NCBI GenBank assembly: GCA_902776835.1
Contig: CACYRK010000016.1
Location: 1-61,186, forward strand
Origin: an uncultured Bacteroidales bacterium
GTDB lineage: Bacteria; Bacteroidota; Bacteroidia; Bacteroidales; Muribaculaceae
Direction of reading: 5' to 3'
Length of the DNA stretch: 61,186 nucleotides
A program made the translations under genes and the position numbers. Under the pieces are notes generated by a model. That model worked only from the letters and a program-made list of their open reading frames with translations. It had not been told where the DNA came from and ran no database searches. How positions within the stretch are numbered: the first letter of the stretch is position 1; the number at the start of each line of letters is the position of its first letter. This document shows positions 8,371-16,547 of this stretch, piece after piece.

Positions 8371-8410
8371 GTAGTTATAAATGAATTAAATAAGTTATAT
8401 TTACATACGT

Positions 8411-8418
8411 CAAACGTA
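8411..8418 (-). promoter_or_regulatory. -7 box TACGTTTG for the EF-G2 gene
   Basis: Minus-strand TAnnTTTG, 41 nt upstream of the ATG at 8370. Confidence 0.5.
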
Positions 8419-8522
8419 GGCCCTGGACACCCCTTTCAGGGCCTTCCACGACTTACAGCCTACAAATTTACTAATTCTTGGCGAATTAGAGGCCCGTTTT
8501 TGAAAAAATCGGTAAGTTTTTA

Positions 8523-8530
8523 TAATTTTG
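8523..8530 (+). promoter_or_regulatory. -7 box TAATTTTG for hemW
   Basis: TAnnTTTG 43 nt before the hemW ATG at 8573. It is divergent from the EF-G2 promoter. Confidence 0.5.
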
Positions 8531-8572
8531 TAACGTTATTCATCTGTTTTGCCCGCCTTGGGGCATAGAAAT

Positions 8573-9727
8573 ATGGCTGGTTTATACGTTCATATACCGT
8601 TTTGCAAACAGCGTTGCATCTATTGCGACTTCTACTCCACCACGCGCATTCACGAGGTGGCGCGCTACGTCCAGGCCGTCGCTGCCGAGGCCGCTCTGCG
8701 CGCCATCGAGTTGAAGGGCGAGCCGCTGACCACGGTCTATATAGGTGGCGGCACGCCGTCGATGCTTGGTGCCGAGCAGTTGGTGCGCCTTGCCCAGGCT
8801 TTGCGCGCGCAGTTTGACTGGACCCAGGTTGAAGAGTTCACCGTCGAGGTCAACCCCGACGATGTGCGCGATGCCACGCTGCCCGCAGCGTTGGCTGCCA
8901 TGGGGGTGAATCGCGTGAGCATGGGCGCGCAGAGTTTCGTCGACAGCGAGTTGCATCTGCTGCGACGACGCCACGACAGCCGTCAGCCGGCACGCGCCAT
9001 CGCGTTGCTGCGTGAGGCGGGGATCGACAATGTGAGTCTCGACTTGATTTACGGCATTCCCGGGCAGACTCTCGGCACATGGCGGGCCTCGGTCGACGCC
9101 GCGCTGGCATGCCATCCGCAGCACATCTCGGCCTACAACCTCACCTATGAGTCGGGCACGCCGCTGTGGCGCATGCGCGAGGCCGGGCAGATTGTCGAGG
9201 TGGGCGACGACGACTGCGTCGACATGTACACACTGCTCGTGCAAGCCCTTACCGCAGCAGGCTATGAACATTACGAAATTTCCAATTTCGCAAAACCCGG
9301 TTTCCGCTCGCGCCATAACTCGGCCTACTGGACCGGGGCGCCTTATCTGGGGCTGGGCGCCGGGGCGCACAGTTACGACGGCACCACGCGCCGCTACAAC
9401 CCCGACGACCTCACCGCCTACATCCAAGCGATGGAGGCCGGCCGTGTGGCATGCCTTGCCGAGTCGCTCGAGTGGTGGGAGCGATACGACGAAATGATAA
9501 TGGTGCGCCTGCGCACGTGTGAAGGTCTCGACCTCGATGTCGTGGAGCAAAAATTCGGCTCTTGCGCACGCGCGCACGCGCAAGAAGCCGCAAAGCCTTA
9601 TCTGTCAACCGGATTACTGAAGGCCCATGGCACAACGCTCCACCTCACCGAACCAGGCGTGATGACCAGCGACATCATCATCCGCGACCTCATGTGGGAT
9701 GCCGACGGAATAGTGCAAACTCAATAG
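8573..9727 (+). CDS. hemW: HemW-like radical SAM protein (heme chaperone / coproporphyrinogen III oxidase-like)
   Basis: 384 aa from MAGLYVHIPF; the earlier in-frame ATG at 8549 is not preferred because VHIPFC should sit near the N-terminus. Cys11, Cys15 and Cys18 form CKQRCIYC, the CxxxCxxC [4Fe-4S] site. The radical-SAM core follows (YIGGGTPS, VNPDD, SMGAQSF, IYGIPGQT) and then a HemN C-terminal-like domain. HemW proteins bind and deliver heme; most lack the extra Cys of true HemN, and this one reads CDF after the third Cys as HemW does. Its 3' end overlaps the convergent ATPase gene by 7 nt. Confidence 0.88.
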   Translation: MAGLYVHIPFCKQRCIYCDFYSTTRIHEVARYVQAVAAEAALRAIELKGEPLTTVYIGGGTPSMLGAEQLVRLAQALRAQFDWTQVEEFTVEVNPDDVRDATLPAALAAMGVNRVSMGAQSFVDSELHLLRRRHDSRQPARAIALLREAGIDNVSLDLIYGIPGQTLGTWRASVDAALACHPQHISAYNLTYESGTPLWRMREAGQIVEVGDDDCVDMYTLLVQALTAAGYEHYEISNFAKPGFRSRHNSAYWTGAPYLGLGAGAHSYDGTTRRYNPDDLTAYIQAMEAGRVACLAESLEWWERYDEMIMVRLRTCEGLDLDVVEQKFGSCARAHAQEAAKPYLSTGLLKAHGTTLHLTEPGVMTSDIIIRDLMWDADGIVQTQ

Positions 9728-10926
9728 AGAAATCCGAAAAGCCAAAGGGGGATGCGGTTGCCATTGCCAATCTCGATGTCGTCGACAGCAAGATAACTGT
9801 CGGCAACATTTTTGATTTGGGCGAATGATTTGCGACGACCTCCGATTTCCACAGTATGCTTGTTGTCTATTAGGAAGTCGCCGTCTCCACTGAATGTCAA
9901 CTCATGGCCACTAAGCAACTGGTTGGCAAAGAATGTCTCGCGTATGGTCCCCGACTCCACATTGTCGGCCAAAGCATACATTAAATTGGTGTTTTCAATA
10001 TACACTTTCTCGGGCTTGACCATTTGCTGGACATTGTTTTTGCCTTTGTATATGAGGTTTATCAGTGATGCCTGGCAAGCAATCTCTAACAGCTTGTGTA
10101 CCATTTGACGATCACAGTCGAGCAGAGTTGCTATGCGACTGACGTTTACAGTGAATGGGCTCACATGTGCTATGGTGGTGATGAGCCGTTTGATTCGATT
10201 CAACGTGATCGGCTCAACCGATTGGGCATTAGGAATGTCTTGTTCTATTACATTTATCGCCATCTGGCGCAGCGACATGTAATAGCCTTCGGTTATCTCG
10301 TGATAGAAGGGGTAGTAGCCATGATGCAAATATTCATCAAAATATTTCAATACATGCACTTGGCTGGTAATTGACGTTGCGGCCGAAACGTGGCGGGTGA
10401 GGATGTCGTCAAGGGATAAGTTCTTGAATTGATGGCCATGCTCAAACTCCAGGTATTCGCGAAACGACAAACCCAGTAATGTATAAAATAGGCATCGCCT
10501 CGACAAGTCGGTATGCGATTGGTCAATCTCCAACACCGACGAACCGGTGAAAATGACATGAAATCCTGGATATCGGTCATAAATATTCTTCATCTCCTGT
10601 GCCCAACTCTGCTGTGGATAGCGATGCACCTCATCGAGGAAAAGATGCGTCCCGCCGTGTGTATAGTGGTAGTCGGCAAGCTCAACGAGTCTGTTTTGAG
10701 AAAACCATAACTCGTCGAGCGAAACATATAGGGCTTTGCCATCGTGTTCGGGAAAGGCCTCGGCAATGCGCTGAAGCAACATTGTTGTCTTGCCAACACC
10801 CCGCTCACCGCGAATGCACAACATTCGTGCATCCCAAGGCAACTGGTTGTACAGGCTGCGCTTGAATGTTGTAGAAACCTGTGAAACAAGCCTATAGCTG
10901 TTTTGGTATAACTCTTGAATGTCCAT
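9721..10926 (-). CDS. AAA-type ATPase (AAA_14/DUF4143-like family)
   Basis: 401 aa. Walker A GERGVGKTT (about 39-47), Walker B THLFLDEVHR (about 93-102), sensor-1-like FTGSS, then arginine-rich DLSRR. The C-terminal half has a winged-helix-like part and the nuclease-fold-like end seen in DUF4143 ATPases. Such ATPases are multicopy in Bacteroidales, often isolated, and of unknown function. The gene is solitary, has a -7 box at 10947-10954 giving a very short leader, and lies directly beside a 33-bp tandem repeat array. Some members have been discussed as mobile or defence-related genes; nothing here proves that. Confidence 0.85.
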   Translation of the reverse strand: MDIQELYQNSYRLVSQVSTTFKRSLYNQLPWDARMLCIRGERGVGKTTMLLQRIAEAFPEHDGKALYVSLDELWFSQNRLVELADYHYTHGGTHLFLDEVHRYPQQSWAQEMKNIYDRYPGFHVIFTGSSVLEIDQSHTDLSRRCLFYTLLGLSFREYLEFEHGHQFKNLSLDDILTRHVSAATSITSQVHVLKYFDEYLHHGYYPFYHEITEGYYMSLRQMAINVIEQDIPNAQSVEPITLNRIKRLITTIAHVSPFTVNVSRIATLLDCDRQMVHKLLEIACQASLINLIYKGKNNVQQMVKPEKVYIENTNLMYALADNVESGTIRETFFANQLLSGHELTFSGDGDFLIDNKHTVEIGGRRKSFAQIKNVADSYLAVDDIEIGNGNRIPLWLFGFLY

Positions 10927-10946
10927 AACTGTATGTTTTTATGGCG

Positions 10947-10954
10947 CAAAGTTA
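10947..10954 (-). promoter_or_regulatory. -7 box TAACTTTG for the AAA ATPase
   Basis: Minus-strand TAnnTTTG ending 20 nt from the ATG at 10926. The 33-bp array starts 35 bp further upstream. Confidence 0.55.
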
Positions 10955-10988
10955 CAAAAAATGCAATGTTAAAACAACAATTTCGCCC

Positions 10989-11118
10989 AAAAACTGCAAC
11001 TTTGACCTCGCAATTTTAGTTAAAAACTGCAACTTTGACCTTGCAATTTTTACCAAAAACTGCAACTTTGACCTTGCAATTTTCTCCAAAAAGTGCAACT
11101 TTGACCTTGCAAATTTAG
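10989..11118. repeat. 33-bp tandem repeat array, four units
   Basis: Units start at 10989, 11022, 11055 and 11088, an exact 33-bp period. The core AAAAACTGCAACTTTGACCT is followed by TGCAATTTT; variation is confined mostly to 4-5 spacer bases. Each unit contains a TGCAA...TTGCA dyad. Because 33 is a multiple of 3 the frame stays open, giving an 11-residue repeat (NCNFDLAIFTK-like). I treat this as non-coding DNA. Confidence 0.9.
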
Positions 11119-11214
11119 GCTTTTAGCCTTTGCAACAACCCCATCAACGTGCGTCAATTCAAATCGGTAAATATATACTTTATTGCCACACCATTACACA
11201 AATTGTGCTGATTA

Positions 11215-12222
11215 TCAGTTATTTAATTCGTGTAATTCGTGTTGAAATTTAGTTGCGTGGATTAGGGCGCGGAAGTAGGCGAGGCCTTCATCGAGGGGCA
11301 TGAAGCGGTGCTCGTCGGCAGCGTGGTCCAGGTGGCGGCGCACGGCCTCTTCGGGATGGTATTGCACGCCCAGGGCAAACGTCTGGTCGGTGCGCTCAAT
11401 GGCCTCGATTACGCTGATGCCGTCGTCGGTGGTGACAGCCGTCACGCGAAGCAGGGTGCCGTCGACACTGGCCACCGCCTGATGGTGCCACGAGGGCGCG
11501 CCGTGGATGGTGTCGCACTGCGCGATGGCCCACAGCAGCGACTCGTGGTCGGTTACTACGACGTCGTGTGGCGTGTAGTGTCGCTCACCCTTGCTGTCGC
11601 GTGCCGAGCGATGCACGTAGCGGTCGTGTGTGCCGCACTGCTCATAGTATGTGGGCAGGTCCTGAATCAATGGTGCCCCCGACACTACGCCGAGCAGTTG
11701 CATGCCGCGGCACAGGCCCAACACCGGCAGGTCGTGGTCGAGACAGTAGGCCATGGTGAGGAACTCCGAGAGGTCGCGAGCCACGTCGTAGTTGCGCTCT
11801 GCCTCGATGCCGTGCCAAGGCTCGGGTGTGGCGAAAAGGGTGGGGCACACGTCGCCGCCGCCAAGAAACACCACCGCCTGCACGCCGGCCAGCAGCGAGT
11901 CGGCCCCGGTGCCGTGCCAGGTGTCGCGCTTCACCGCGTCGGCATAGTCTTGCAGCAGGATGCCGTTCTCGTCGAGGCAGCGCTCGGCCACCTCGGCGCC
12001 ATCGTAGTCGACGCCCACGGGTCGCAGTTGCCCCAGGATTACGGGTTCGCCGCCAGCTGCACGTATCGAGCGCACCACACGGTCGTAGTTGCCCTCATAC
12101 GGTTGCCAGGCGATGCCCACGCGCACCAGTACGCCGTCCGATGCCCACGACAGCAGGCTGGCCAGCACGGCAACCATCATCACAAATCCTCGCACCACAG
12201 TGCCATTCACATTACGTCCCAT
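11215..12222 (-). CDS. Exported class I glutamine amidotransferase-like hydrolase (peptidase C26 / PuuD-like)
   Basis: 335 aa from the ATG at 12222; an upstream TTG overlaps the -7 box and is rejected. The N-terminal hydrophobic helix (GFVMMVAVLASLLSWAS) suggests export. The triad is visible: nucleophile Cys in LGLCRGMQLLG, His in SWHHQAV and the late YHPEE. FLGGGDVCP provides the oxyanion loop. C26 enzymes hydrolyse gamma-glutamyl amides (gamma-Glu-GABA, folate polyglutamate). Export is unusual for a PuuD-like enzyme; it could act on peptides in the envelope. Its C-terminus (LHELNN) is encoded by AT-rich sequence like the flanking repeats. Confidence 0.82.
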   Translation of the reverse strand: MGRNVNGTVVRGFVMMVAVLASLLSWASDGVLVRVGIAWQPYEGNYDRVVRSIRAAGGEPVILGQLRPVGVDYDGAEVAERCLDENGILLQDYADAVKRDTWHGTGADSLLAGVQAVVFLGGGDVCPTLFATPEPWHGIEAERNYDVARDLSEFLTMAYCLDHDLPVLGLCRGMQLLGVVSGAPLIQDLPTYYEQCGTHDRYVHRSARDSKGERHYTPHDVVVTDHESLLWAIAQCDTIHGAPSWHHQAVASVDGTLLRVTAVTTDDGISVIEAIERTDQTFALGVQYHPEEAVRRHLDHAADEHRFMPLDEGLAYFRALIHATKFQHELHELNN

Positions 12223-12237
12223 ATCAAATGTTTTTTG

Positions 12238-12245
12238 CAAATTTA
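12238..12245 (-). promoter_or_regulatory. -7 box TAAATTTG for the C26 hydrolase
   Basis: Minus-strand TAnnTTTG, 16 nt upstream of the chosen ATG. It excludes the longer start. Confidence 0.55.
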
Positions 12246-12328
12246 CCCATTAGCAGCCAAACTGCCAAATTTTTGCCATTTGATTCGACAGATTATCCTG
12301 AATTTGGCGCTTTTGCAAAAAAAGCATT

Positions 12329-12336
12329 ACCTTTGT
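12329..12336 (+). promoter_or_regulatory. -7 box TACCTTTG for the lipoprotein-ABC operon
   Basis: TAnnTTTG with an upstream TTTTGC at 12311, 57 nt before the ATG at 12393. Confidence 0.55.
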
Positions 12337-12392
12337 GTGTCGTAATGGCGACGCATTGTTGCCAGTGCGTAATATTTAATAATGAATACGTT

Positions 12393-12740
12393 ATGAAACA
12401 CCTTTTATCACTCATCCTAGCGGCCATGCTCGTGATGGCTGTAGCCTGCTCGAGCGACGAGCAACAGGAGCAACAGCAGCCGCCTCTGGTCGACATCTCG
12501 AGCGTGTTGCCCACCGACACGGTATATATGTGCACTGGCAGCGGTTCCAAGCGGTTTCACTCCTGCGACACCTGTGCCGGCGTGGAGCAGTGCACCAAGG
12601 AAATCATCGCTGTCACCCGCGCCGAGGCCGAGAAGCGTCACCGCAGTTTCTGCCAGCGATGCTACCAAGACACCGTGCTCGTGAAGAAAGTGAAAAAAAT
12701 GAGCGCCGGCATCACCCCACACCGTAAAACAACCGACTAA
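12393..12740 (+). CDS. Small Cys-rich lipoprotein
   Basis: 115 aa. Lipobox MAVACSS after a 17-residue hydrophobic stretch, so the lipidated Cys is residue 19. A Gln-rich linker follows, then a compact domain starting VYMCTGSGSKRFHSCDTCAG with later Cys in QCTKEI and FCQRCY. Small domains of the VYxCTG...HxxxxCxGL...C...CxxCY type are common in Bacteroidota; the paired Cys/His suggest metal binding, which is inference. The stop codon abuts the ATG of the first ABC gene (TAA then ATG), so it is translated with the exporter and may serve it. Confidence 0.75.
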   Translation: MKHLLSLILAAMLVMAVACSSDEQQEQQQPPLVDISSVLPTDTVYMCTGSGSKRFHSCDTCAGVEQCTKEIIAVTRAEAEKRHRSFCQRCYQDTVLVKKVKKMSAGITPHRKTTD

Positions 12741-14504
12741 ATGATAAAGACATTATTTAAACAAATCGGGCAGTATGCCCGCGCGTCGATATTGACCCCC
12801 ATCTTCATCATGCTGGAGGTGATTCTCGACGTGCTCATCCCCTACGTCACCGCGTGGCTCATCGACGAGGGCATCAACGCCGGCGACTTGGGTAACGTAT
12901 ATAAATATGGTGGCCTGATGCTGGTCATGGCGGCGCTGAGTCTGCTCATGGGCATCCTTGGCGGTCGCTATGTGGCTTTCGCGTCGACGGGCTTTGCCGC
13001 CAACTTGCGCAAGGCGATGTACCGCAACATCCAGCGCTTTGCCTTCAGCGACATCGACAAGTACAGCACCAGCGGCCTGATTACGCGCATGACCACCGAC
13101 GTGAGCAACCTGCAGAGTGCTTTTCAGATGTTTTTGCGCACCAGCATCCGCGCACCATTCTCGATGGTGTTCAGCATCGTCATGTGCTTCGTCATCAGTC
13201 CGCAACTGAGTTTCATCTTCATCACCGCCACGGTAGTCCTGGCGCTGGTCATCACGATCATCATCCGCAAGGTGTCGGCCACGTTCACGCGCGTGTTCAA
13301 GCAGTACGACGTGCTCAATGCCGCCGTGCAGGAGAATGTGAGCGCCATCCGCGTCGTGAAGGCATTTGTGCGCGAGGACTATGAGAACCAGAAGTTTGAA
13401 CTCGCCGCCAAGGGCCTTTATCGCCTATACGTGAAGGCCGAGAGCCTCATGGCCATCAACCACCCGGTGATGAACCTGGTGGTATATGGCTGCATCATCG
13501 CCATCTCGTGGTTTGGAGCGCAATTCATCGTGGGCGGTGACTTAACGACCGGTCAACTCACATCGCTGTTCTCCTATGTGATGAGCATCCTCATGTCGCT
13601 GATGATGCTGAGCATGATTTTCGTGCAAATCACCATGAGTGCCGCCAGCGGCAAGCGCGTGGCCGAGGTGATTAATGAGGTGCCCGATATCGTCAACCCC
13701 GACAATGCCGATACTGAGATTACCAGCGGCAGCGTCGACATGAATCATGTGAGTTTTGCTTATCTTGGCGGTAGCGGCGAGTATGCCCTTCACGACATCG
13801 ACCTGCACGTGCCCAGCGGGGGCACCTTGGGCGTGATTGGTGGCACGGGTAGCGGCAAGAGCAGCCTGATAACCCTAATCAGCCGTCTCTACGACGTGAG
13901 TCGCGGCAGCGTGATGGTGGGCGGAAAGGACGTGCGTTCGCTCGACCTGACGGCGCTGCGCAATGCTGTGGCCGTGGTGCTGCAAAAGAATGTGCTCTTC
14001 AGCGGCTCGATTCTCGACAACCTGCGGTGGGGCAACGAAAATGCCACGCTCGACGAGTGCCGTGTGGCGTGCCAATTGGCGCAGGCCGACGACTTTGTGA
14101 TGGCTATGCCGCAGGGCTACGACACCCACGTGGAGCAGGGTGGGGCCAACCTGAGCGGAGGACAGCGGCAGCGCCTGTGCATCGCTCGCGCACTGCTCAA
14201 GAAGCCCAAGGTGCTTATCCTTGACGACAGCACCAGCGCTTGCGACAACGCCACCGATGCCCTGATTCGCACCGCGCTGGCCAAGCATGAGCCCACGATG
14301 ACCAAAATCATCATCGCGCAGCGCATCTCCAGCATCAAGGACTGCGACCGAATCCTCGTTCTCGACAACGGTCGCATGAGCGGATGCGACACGCACGACA
14401 ATCTGTTGAAAAGCAATCGTATTTATCAAGAAATATGCGCCATTCAAGAAGAGGATGGCGCCGACTTCGACGCCCCGAAGGGCAGAAAGGAGGACGCACA
14501 ATGA
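12741..14504 (+). CDS. ABC exporter half-transporter, subunit with degenerate ATP site
   Basis: 587 aa: six-helix membrane domain (about 1-310) and ATPase domain (about 330-570). Walker A GGTGSGKS (367-374) and signature LSGGQ (471-475) are canonical. The Walker B reads LILDD, so the catalytic Glu is Asp496, and the H-loop is IIIAQRIS with Gln527 instead of His. This is the pattern of the degenerate-site partner in heterodimeric exporters such as TM287/288 or LmrCD. It overlaps the next gene by ATGA, indicating coupled translation. The substrate is unknown: drugs, lipids or peptides are possible. Confidence 0.92.
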   Translation: MIKTLFKQIGQYARASILTPIFIMLEVILDVLIPYVTAWLIDEGINAGDLGNVYKYGGLMLVMAALSLLMGILGGRYVAFASTGFAANLRKAMYRNIQRFAFSDIDKYSTSGLITRMTTDVSNLQSAFQMFLRTSIRAPFSMVFSIVMCFVISPQLSFIFITATVVLALVITIIIRKVSATFTRVFKQYDVLNAAVQENVSAIRVVKAFVREDYENQKFELAAKGLYRLYVKAESLMAINHPVMNLVVYGCIIAISWFGAQFIVGGDLTTGQLTSLFSYVMSILMSLMMLSMIFVQITMSAASGKRVAEVINEVPDIVNPDNADTEITSGSVDMNHVSFAYLGGSGEYALHDIDLHVPSGGTLGVIGGTGSGKSSLITLISRLYDVSRGSVMVGGKDVRSLDLTALRNAVAVVLQKNVLFSGSILDNLRWGNENATLDECRVACQLAQADDFVMAMPQGYDTHVEQGGANLSGGQRQRLCIARALLKKPKVLILDDSTSACDNATDALIRTALAKHEPTMTKIIIAQRISSIKDCDRILVLDNGRMSGCDTHDNLLKSNRIYQEICAIQEEDGADFDAPKGRKEDAQ

Positions 14505-16417
14505 GAATGCCACAAATGGGCCCGGGTGGAGGCCGAAACAACATCCCCGTGGGCGAACTTACCGGCAACCGAAAGGACATCCTGCTGCGCCTAACCAAGT
14601 ATGTGCTTAAGAGTTACCGATTCTCGTTTGTCACCGTGGCGGTGTGCATCATCATCTCGAGCGTCACCACGCTGGCCTCGACACTGTTCACGCGCACACT
14701 CATCGACGACTACATCGTGCCGCTAACACAGCAAGCCAACCCCGACTTCGCTCCGCTGGCACACACACTGTTCACCCTGGCGGCCGTGCTGCTGGTGGGC
14801 GTGATTTGCTCTTACACCTACAACCGCCTGATGATCAACGTCACCCAGGGCACCATGCTGAGTCTGCGCACGAGCATGTTCCGACACATGCAGCGCCTGC
14901 CCATCAGTTATTTCGACACTCACTCGCATGGCGAGGTGATGTCGACCTACACCAACGACGTCGACACGCTGCGCCAGATGATCAGCCAAAGCCTGCCGCA
15001 GGCGCTGAATTCGCTCATCACAATATCCATCACGCTGGCAAGCATGATTGTGCTCAGTGTGCCGCTCACCATTGTGTCGATTGTCATGGCCGCCGTCATG
15101 GCTGTGGTCTCCACGTGGCTGGGCAAGCGCTCGCGCCGCCACTTCAAGCAGCAGCAACAGCAACTGGCCGAGGTCAACGGCTTCATCGAGGAGATGATGA
15201 CCGGGCAACGCGTGGTCAAGACGTTCTGCCACGAGCAGCGCGCCATCGACGACTTTGAGCGCATCAACGAGCGGTTGCGCGACAGCACCTACAACGCCAA
15301 CCGCATCGCCAACATCGTGATGCCCGTCAATGGCAACTTGAGCCACCTGAGTTACGTGCTCATCGGTGTGGTGGGGGCCACGCTCATCCTCGGCGCAAAT
15401 GTCGACCTGAGTCTGGGTACGCTGGTGGCGTTTCTCACGCTCAACAAGAGTTTTGCTCGCCCCATAGCGCAGGTGAGCCAGCAAATCAACAGCGTGCTCA
15501 ACGCCAGCGTGGGTGCCGAGCGGGTGTTCCGCATCCTCGACGAGCCGGTTGAGGCCGACGAGGGCAACGTGACGCTGGTCAACGCCATCGAGGCCGACAA
15601 CGGCGTGCTCATTCCCGTGCCGCAACGCACCGGCCTGTGGGCGTGGTGCGTACCGGGCACTGGCGGCGACAAGCCAAAGTTTGTGAAGGTCGACGGCGGC
15701 GTCGAACTCGACATGGTGGACTTCGGCTACACCACCGAAAAACAGGTACTTTTCGACATTAACATTAATGCCATGCCCGACCAGAAGATTGCCTTCGTGG
15801 GTGGCACCGGTGCCGGAAAGACCACTATCACCAACCTGATTAACCGCTTCTACGACATCCAGGACGGCACCATCACAATCGACGGCATCGACGTGACGCG
15901 CATCGGCAAGCCGCATCTGCGCCACTCGCTGGGCATGGTGCTGCAGGAGACGCAACTCTTCTCGGGCACGGTGCTCGACAACATACGCTACGGCCGTCTC
16001 GACGCCAGTGACCAGGACTGCATCGAGGCTGCCAAACTGGTCAATGCCGACGGTTTCATCCGCCGTCTGGCCGATGGCTACAACACGCGCCTCGACAGCG
16101 CCGGCAGCAACCTCAGTCAGGGCGAGCGACAATTGCTGGCCATCGCCCGAGCCGCCGTCGCCGACCCGCCCATTCTCATCCTCGACGAGGCAACTTCGAG
16201 CATCGACACACACACCGAGCAACTCGTGCAGCGAGGCATGGACTCGCTCATGAAGGGGCGCACCACATTCGTCATCGCGCACCGATTGAGCACTGTGCGC
16301 AATGCCGACTGCATCATCGTGCTGGAAAAGGGACGCATCATCGAGAGTGGAACCCACGACGAACTCCTTGCCCTACAAGGCAAGTACTACCAACTCTACA
16401 CCGGCCGCGAAATCTAA
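14501..16417 (+). CDS. ABC exporter half-transporter, catalytic partner
   Basis: 638 aa from the ATG at 14501, which overlaps the previous stop (ATGA). A purine-rich AGAAAGGAGG lies 7-16 nt upstream, a clear Shine-Dalgarno-like site that is unusual for Bacteroidota. Membrane domain about 40-340. ATPase domain: Walker A GGTGAGKT (434-441), Walker B LILDEATS with catalytic Glu563, His594 in VIAHRLS. The signature is LSQGE (538-542) rather than LSGGQ, complementing the weak site of its partner. An insertion of about 45 residues (350-397, with LWAWCVPGTGG) separates the two domains. Together they form one heterodimeric exporter. Confidence 0.92.
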   Translation: MRMPQMGPGGGRNNIPVGELTGNRKDILLRLTKYVLKSYRFSFVTVAVCIIISSVTTLASTLFTRTLIDDYIVPLTQQANPDFAPLAHTLFTLAAVLLVGVICSYTYNRLMINVTQGTMLSLRTSMFRHMQRLPISYFDTHSHGEVMSTYTNDVDTLRQMISQSLPQALNSLITISITLASMIVLSVPLTIVSIVMAAVMAVVSTWLGKRSRRHFKQQQQQLAEVNGFIEEMMTGQRVVKTFCHEQRAIDDFERINERLRDSTYNANRIANIVMPVNGNLSHLSYVLIGVVGATLILGANVDLSLGTLVAFLTLNKSFARPIAQVSQQINSVLNASVGAERVFRILDEPVEADEGNVTLVNAIEADNGVLIPVPQRTGLWAWCVPGTGGDKPKFVKVDGGVELDMVDFGYTTEKQVLFDININAMPDQKIAFVGGTGAGKTTITNLINRFYDIQDGTITIDGIDVTRIGKPHLRHSLGMVLQETQLFSGTVLDNIRYGRLDASDQDCIEAAKLVNADGFIRRLADGYNTRLDSAGSNLSQGERQLLAIARAAVADPPILILDEATSSIDTHTEQLVQRGMDSLMKGRTTFVIAHRLSTVRNADCIIVLEKGRIIESGTHDELLALQGKYYQLYTGREI

Positions 16418-16431
16418 CCCCCTAAAAACCC

Positions 16432-16480
16432 CTAGAACAACTAGAGCAACTAGAACAACTAGAACAACTAGAACAACTAG
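16432..16480. repeat. 9-bp tandem repeat CTAGAACAA, five units plus a partial
   Basis: CTAGAACAA at 16432, 16450, 16459 and 16468, with the variant CTAGAGCAA at 16441 and CTAG again at 16477. It lies between the ABC gene and the hairpin at 16481. Confidence 0.9.
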
Positions 16481-16523
16481 AACCCCTATAACTGCTATAA
16501 CAACTACAGCAGTTATAGGGGTT
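16481..16523. other. Perfect 16-bp hairpin between convergent genes
   Basis: AACCCCTATAACTGCT (16481-16496) is exactly inverted at 16508-16523 across an 11-nt loop. It lies between the convergent ABC and DUF362 genes. Neither side has a strong T-run, so it is a weak or non-canonical terminator, or a structural element attached to the 9-bp repeat. Confidence 0.75.
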
Positions 16524-16547
16524 AATTCAGCCAGAAAAGCCAGTGGC

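Noticed and set aside
10941..11126. Open frame encoding four 11-residue NCNFDLA-type repeats
   Set aside because: The frame is open only because the unit is 33 bp. It has no promoter or convincing start context, and conservation follows the DNA core rather than a protein. I call it a DNA repeat.
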